This document shows, in pieces, positions 59,041 to 64,000 of a stretch of 64,000 nucleotides of DNA. The number at the start of each line of letters is the position of its first letter. The first letter of the stretch is position 1. The DNA comes from Kitagawia praeruptora (lineage: Eukaryota; Streptophyta; Magnoliopsida; Apiales; Apiaceae). Under the pieces are notes generated by a model. The model ran no database searches. It worked only from the letters and a program-made list of their open reading frames with translations, and had not been told where the DNA came from. The DNA is taken from the NCBI GenBank assembly GCA_037693485.1, contig CM075354.1, positions 66,635,501 through 66,699,500 of the forward strand. Direction: 5' to 3'. Position numbers and translations under genes: made by a program.

Positions 59041-61108
59041 TTCAAGGAATCTATTAACCTCAAACATTACTTATCTCACAATATATTTTCTAGTGCATGC
59101 CTGATGTTCATCTCATGTATCCTAAATGAGTGACGACATATGTATTGCTTAGGCAGTATCTAGACATGTTAATAACATATTTGAATTTTAGTAGGCAAGA
59201 GTCATTTAGCATCATGCAGATATTCATGTGGTAGAGTCACATAGGATGAATATTGAAAGATATCTCGTAGGTCTTGCTAATCATCTTGACTTAATACTTC
59301 TAGCATATCGAATTCCCCTATTCACGCAAGGATTTTAATGAATTCGGCATATCAAAAAGTAATAATCTTAAGCCTAAGGGATAATCATTTCACATACTTG
59401 TCATATAGTACAATTTCATGCAATTAAAGAGGGTTTAGTTTCTCACATACCTGTGTAATTTGGTTATGACGTGTGTATTTAGACGCATCATAAATATTAC
59501 CTCGTCTCCATCATAGGAGTAGAGAAGGAGCTTCCAACTTTGGAACCTTCAATTGTTTCAATGGTAACCCGTAATGATTGTCCACATGCATTGTGGGTGA
59601 CTGGAACCCTGCTCGAAGGGTGACTGAAACCCTGCCCTTCGAGATTGTAGTATTCATCCTAGAGCTTCCACCATGACATATCGTCTCGGTAGCCCTACCT
59701 TGGGATACCCATCCTAGATGCTTCATCTTGGAAACCCCATCCTGGGATCCTCACTCTAGATGTTTTATTCTGGAAGCCCCATCCTAGGGTTCCCATCTTG
59801 GATGTTTCGTCCTTGAAGCTCCATCATGGATGCCCTAGGTTCAGTAGAACCTTCATCCTGGAAGCGCTTTTTGTTCAGGAACCTTATCTGGTGTAGAAAG
59901 TATTAGAGCTTCCGTCTTGGAACCCCAATATTCAGGAACCATTTTTGGGGTAGGACTCTACTCAGCTTCTAAAATCTGCTTAGCTTAGAAAGCTGGTCCT
60001 GCAAAACTTTATGAATTCTACCAACAGGAACCTTAAAATTTAATCATTAGGTTGGTTGGTTTATAAACTAATTGTTATCTAGTTTTATGAATGTATGCAT
60101 ATTGCATCTGATAGGGTCATCTTATTATTAGTCTTAGACATATGTTAATGACATCTATATCCATCACTAGGTAACCTCTTTCTACCACTTAACGTTTAAA
60201 GTGCATGGGTTACTATCTAGCGCATAAGCAACTTAGTAAAATCTGTTTAGGCATTTGGCCTACCATTCAAATTCTAGTACATTTAAGCAGTTATATTCAG
60301 GCTAAGGCATTCTAGCTAAGCCTAAATCTGATTATTAGGGGCTAACCATTTACTTAGTGTCGTAGTGAATGCTTTCCTAAGTAAGCGAGGTGTTCGAAGT
60401 TTTATAGGATTGTGTACTATGAAGAGAATACTACTCTACAAGTAAAAATGATAATCAGGTTAGGCTTCCATACATGAGGTAACCTTTGTAAGTCATTAAA
60501 AGGGATCATCGATCTACTCCTTGCTTAATCACTTTTCTTTTATAGTCATAAGGTACGCATATGAGTTCTTTAACTAAACATCAATGGATAAGCTATTTCT
60601 TTTAATAGCAAGCTTGGAAGAGTAATAGAGTGTATGAGCATTTCCATAATTAAAAGGGGGTGAGTTTAGTCTTCACATACCCGTGTAGGTTGCTCAAAAG
60701 CATATGGGGTTGCATGTACCTTATCCCTTAAGGTTATAACTTCCACCTTAGGGGCTTCCGTTGTGGGAGCTGATCACCCAGAAGCCTGATTCTGGGAGCC
60801 CCATCCTGGGAGCCTTGTTTGTGGAAGCCTTACACCGGTAGCTCATCCTAGAAGTATCTGTTCCGGGGAACCTTATCCTTAGTCTGCGTGGTTACCACCC
60901 TGGGTGTGGGGGGGTACCGTCCGGTAACCCTATAATATCTGGGAGCCCGAAGGCGGGAACCTGACTCCGGGAGCCCCCTGGCTGGTAGCCCATATCCGGT
61001 AGCCTAGGTGCCGGAGGCTCAGCCTGGAAACCTTTGTTCCGGGAGTGTCAATCAACTAATGAATCATATGTGGTGATGCCATGTAAACCATTCACGATTA
61101 TTGGCTGA
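59041..61108. other. Non-coding interior of D
   Basis: No long frame. It contains two stretches of GGAAGCC/CATCCTGGGA modules (59640-59900, 60760-61040) in AT-rich spacer. Confidence 0.5.
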
Positions 61109-62960
61109 GTGAGATATGTGAACCACTCAAGGTTACGCACATGTCTCATATTAAAAAGGATCGAAGTGTGCCGAACAGGATACCACACAAGCCCAAGTAA
61201 TGAAGGGAACCATGTAAGCCGAACAGGGTTCTATACATGCCCTAATAACCAAGTAAGCCATGTGAACCACTCAAGGTTCCGTACATGTCTGGTATTGAAG
61301 GGATCCAAGTGTACCAATCAGGTTACCACACAAGCCCAAGTAATGAAGGGAACCATGTATGCTGAACAGGGTTCCATACATGCCCTGATAACCAAGTAAG
61401 CCATGTGAACCACTCAAGGTTCCGTACATGTCTGGTATTGAAGGGATCCAAGTGTGCCAATCAGGTTACCACACAAGCCCAAGTAATGAAGGGAACCATG
61501 TATGCCGAACAGGGTTCCATACATGCCCTGATAACCAAGTAAGCCATGTGAACCACTCAAGGTTCCGTACATGTCTGGTATTGAAGGGATCCAAGTGTGC
61601 CAATCAGGTTACCACACAAGCCCAAGTAATGAAGGGAACCATGTATGCCGAACAGGGTTCCATACATGCCCTGATAACCAAGTAAGCCATGTGAACCACT
61701 CAAGGTTCCGTACATGTCTGGTATTGAAGGGATCCAAGTGTGCCGAACAGGGTACCACACAAGCCCAAGTAATGAAAGGAACCATATATGCCGAACAGGG
61801 TTCCATACATGCCCTAATAACCAAGTAAGCCATGTGAACCACTCAAGGTTCCATACATGTCTGGTATTGAAGGGATCCAAGTGTGCCAATCAGGTTACCA
61901 CACAAGCCCAAGTAATGAAGGGAACCATGTATGCCGAACAGGGTTCCATACATGCCCTAGTGACCAAGTAAGCCATGTGAGCCAGTCAAGGCTATGCACA
62001 TGTCTGGTATTGAAGGGATCCAAGTGTGCCAATCAGGTTACCACACAAGCCCAAGTAATGAAGGGAACCATGTATGCCGAACAGGGTTCCATACATGCCC
62101 TAATAACCAAGTAAGCCATGTGAACCACTCAAGGTTCCGTACATGTCTGGTATTGAAGGGATCCAAGTGTGCCAATCAGGTTACCACACAAGCCCAAGTA
62201 ATGAAGGGAACCATGTATGCCGAACAGGGTTCCATACATGCCCTGATAACCAAGTAAGCCATGTGAACCACTCAAGGTTCCGTACATGTCTGGTATTGAA
62301 GGGATCCAAGTGTGCCAATCAGGTTACCACACAAGCCCAAGTAATGAAGGGAACCATGTATGCCGAACAGGGTTCCATACATGCCCTGATAACCAAGTAA
62401 GCCATGTGAACCACTCAAGGTTCCGTACATGTTTGGTATTGAAGGGATCCAAGTGTGCCGAACAGGGTACCACACAAGCCCAAGTAATGAAGGGAACCAT
62501 ATATGCCGAACAGGGTTCCATACATGCCCTAATAACCAAGTAAGCCATGTGAACCACTCAAGGTTCCATACATGTCTGGTATTGAAGGGATCCAAGTGTG
62601 CCAATCAGGTTACCACACAAGCCCAAGTAATGAAGGGAACCATGTATGCCGAACAGGGTTCCATACATGCCCTAGTGACCAAGTAAGCCATGTGAGCCAG
62701 TCAAGGCTATGCACATGTCTGGTATTGAAGGGATCCAAGTGTGCCAATCAGGTTACCACACAAGCCCAAGTAATGAAGGGATTCGTGTATGCCGAACAAG
62801 GTACCATACATGTCCCGATAACCAAGTAAGCCATGTGAATCACTCAAGATCCTATACATGTCTGGTAATGAGTATTCGGAGGACTTCTCCTAAAATGAGT
62901 ATTTGGAGGATTTCTCCTACTAACCAAGTAAGCCATGTGAATCACTCAAGATCCTATACA
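61109..62960 (-). repeat. Hierarchical tandem array, 143-bp unit
   Basis: CATGTGAACCACTCAAGGTT recurs every 143 bases (about 61259, 61402, 61545 and onward), some 12 units. Each unit is made of three related ~48-bp parts, each able to form a hairpin. Variant letters (AGCC/GGCT at 61980, GGTACC near 61751, CATATATGCC near 61786, CCTAGTGACC near 61955) recur 715 bases later, so a block of five units was duplicated. The 85-codon frames seen here arise because 143 is not a multiple of three. Confidence 0.92.
62871..62925 (-). repeat. Second copy of the 27-bp module pair
   Basis: AGTATTCGGAGGACTTCTCC (62871) and AGTATTTGGAGGATTTCTCC (62898) resemble the pair at 57861-57914. Confidence 0.75.
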
Positions 62961-62989
62961 TGTCTGGTAATAATCATGAAGCCTTTAGA

Positions 62990-63105
62990 ACTTGACATTT
63001 TCAAGATGCCACTTTGAGAAGTATACTATCCGCTCCATTGCTTTAAAACTTGGCATTTTCAAGATGCCACTCTGAGAAGTATATTATCCACTACCCCCCA
63101 GTTCT
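62990..63105 (-). repeat. 58-bp duplication in D
   Basis: ACTTGACATTTTCAAGATGCC (62990) and ACTTGGCATTTTCAAGATGCC (63048). The second copy ends in the PPT-like CTACCCCCCAG. Confidence 0.8.
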
Positions 63106-64000
63106 TCATGACAGCTTGTCTGTGGTGGAGAACTAATTCATCTTATCACCAACATCTCAATTCTCTTATCGCTCTGAGTATATTTCAGTGAATCTCATCA
63201 AGTAAAGTATGGGGAAGCCTCCTATGTACCCTGACAATACAGGACCCAGAACTCTGAAGTTTGTGAAGCCCAATTCTCCAGTTGGCTATGGACATGAAAC
63301 CTGGATTGATTATCCGGTCAATCCTCTGAAAGTTGAGCATTTTTTGTAATAAGTTTTGGTAGCATGATTGTTACTACCCCCCGAGCCTCTGGTTTAGCTC
63401 TATTTTTGATATCTTCACTTCTTTCCTTCTCTGGTTTAGCCTTAATATGTGGCAACCCCGGTGGCATGCCATTCGTGGGCTTCATATCATTTCCTTTTCG
63501 ATAGAGTGATCATCAATATCCCGTTAATATTCTTGTGGTAGCTTTCCGGGATTTTGTTTGCTTTCATAATTCTTTTCCAATGATATCTCATGATTTGAGC
63601 TTCAGCTGTTGGAGAGGCTTTCCATAGGAGTATCTTGTGAAGGAAATTTCTGGTTCATAACTCTTTAAGAGTCTGAGGCAGTCATAATAGGCCTTCTTTA
63701 CATGGTAGAATCTAGCAATTAGCCATCCTTGCCATTCTCATGAGGCTTCTGGTCAGGCTACAATCATGACTGTGCTGCCTGGAGCTGTTAGGAACTTGGT
63801 TGCCCCCTTTTCCAAGAGCTTCCTTTGTATTCTTGGCACTGGCACCTCCATTAGCTTGCTCATCTTAAGGGCTTACATGCCTTTTCTTTTTTGTGAGAGA
63901 CTAGGTAGTGCTCTTCAAGATTGTGTTGATGGCCCTTTTAGGCAACCCTTCTTGTTTTGGATGGGAAGCCTTGTGATCAAATGACAATTGAGGCTACCAC
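63106..64000. other. Right end of the window, interior of D
   Basis: No gene recognised. A PPT-like CTACCCCCCGAG is at 63373-63385. The 72-codon frame at 63766-63984 shows no family feature. Confidence 0.4.

Larger units (their letters stand above)
55828..64000 (-). mobile_element. Element D: minus-strand LTR retrotransposon, 3' portion
   Basis: D interrupts the long LTR after CCTTA. Its first 1375 bases form an LTR with 7-bp inverted ends (TGTTGTG/CACAACA). The inner border has a G-rich purine tract on the minus strand and no primer site on the plus strand, and the only good TATA box is on the minus strand. So this is the 3' LTR of an element read right to left. The 6.8 kb of interior seen is non-coding and made of repeat modules, like the 3' zones of Tat elements. 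Coding parts would lie beyond 64000. Confidence 0.6.

Noticed and set aside
61109..62829. Nine or more near-identical 85-codon frames that look like a repeat protein
   Set aside because: The unit is 143 bases, not a multiple of three, so each frame ends in the next unit. Frames exist on both strands. This is satellite-type DNA, not a gene.
61109..62960. CRISPR-like regular repeat spacing
   Set aside because: There are no unique spacers; the whole 143-bp unit repeats, and the setting is plant nuclear DNA.
63766..63984. 72-codon frame with hydrophobic stretches at the right end
   Set aside because: Isolated, on the strand opposite to D, no motif and no neighbouring exon.

Overview
This is nuclear DNA of a plant, probably a eudicot. 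Almost the whole 64 kb is nested LTR retrotransposons sitting in gene-poor DNA that keeps broken exons of ordinary plant genes (AGPase large subunit, clade-D PP2C, a glycine-rich protein). No intact host gene, rRNA, tRNA or CRISPR is visible.

Layout. (1) 1-8137: a LARD-like non-autonomous element with a 5.56-kb 3' LTR, a 2.3-kb non-coding interior and an almost identical 5' LTR end, so a recent insertion. (2) 8138-24407: the 3' half of a Sirevirus-like Ty1/copia element (antisense ORF, long env-like ORF, PPT and 733-bp LTR). A complete Ty3/gypsy Tat-lineage element ('B', 9370-20431, TSD CATTT) splits its env-like ORF. (3) 24408-29183: host DNA with a PP2C exon relic and a four-exon AGPase relic, both on the minus strand. 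(4) 29184-47193: a second Tat-lineage element ('C', TSD CAATG) whose gag is split by a 4963-bp solo LTR of the LARD-related family (TSD ACCGC). (5) 47194-51457: host DNA with a MITE, a glycine-rich exon relic and a strong foldback. (6) 51458-55827: a second copy of that long LTR, truncated by element 'D'. (7) 55828-64000: D, apparently a minus-strand LTR element, entered through its 1375-bp 3' LTR and a long non-coding interior made of repeat arrays, including a three-level array (about 48, 143 and 715 bp).

How the parts work together. B and C keep gag, PR, RT, the two RNases H of the Tat lineage and INT on the plus strand, all broken by stops and frameshifts. Fifteen of 18 sense-breaking stops are TAG, as expected from C-to-T decay of methylated CAG/CTG sites. 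Between INT and the 3' LTR both carry two separate minus-strand transcription units with TATA boxes. The larger one is spliced, related to the Tat antisense ORF (gypsy-type putative transposase, PF04195-like), and ends in a coiled coil. In B the smaller unit is a diverged duplicate of the linker and coiled-coil exons and is fully open (205 aa after splicing) although the rest of B is dead. The Sirevirus-like element also has an antisense ORF behind a TATA box.

A second theme is hairpin-forming non-coding DNA: a terminal LTR hairpin kept by compensatory change, 108-bp tandem hairpins in C, AT-rich foldback arrays in the long LTRs, and the hierarchical array in D. All assignments rest on reading the sequence only; no database search was run.
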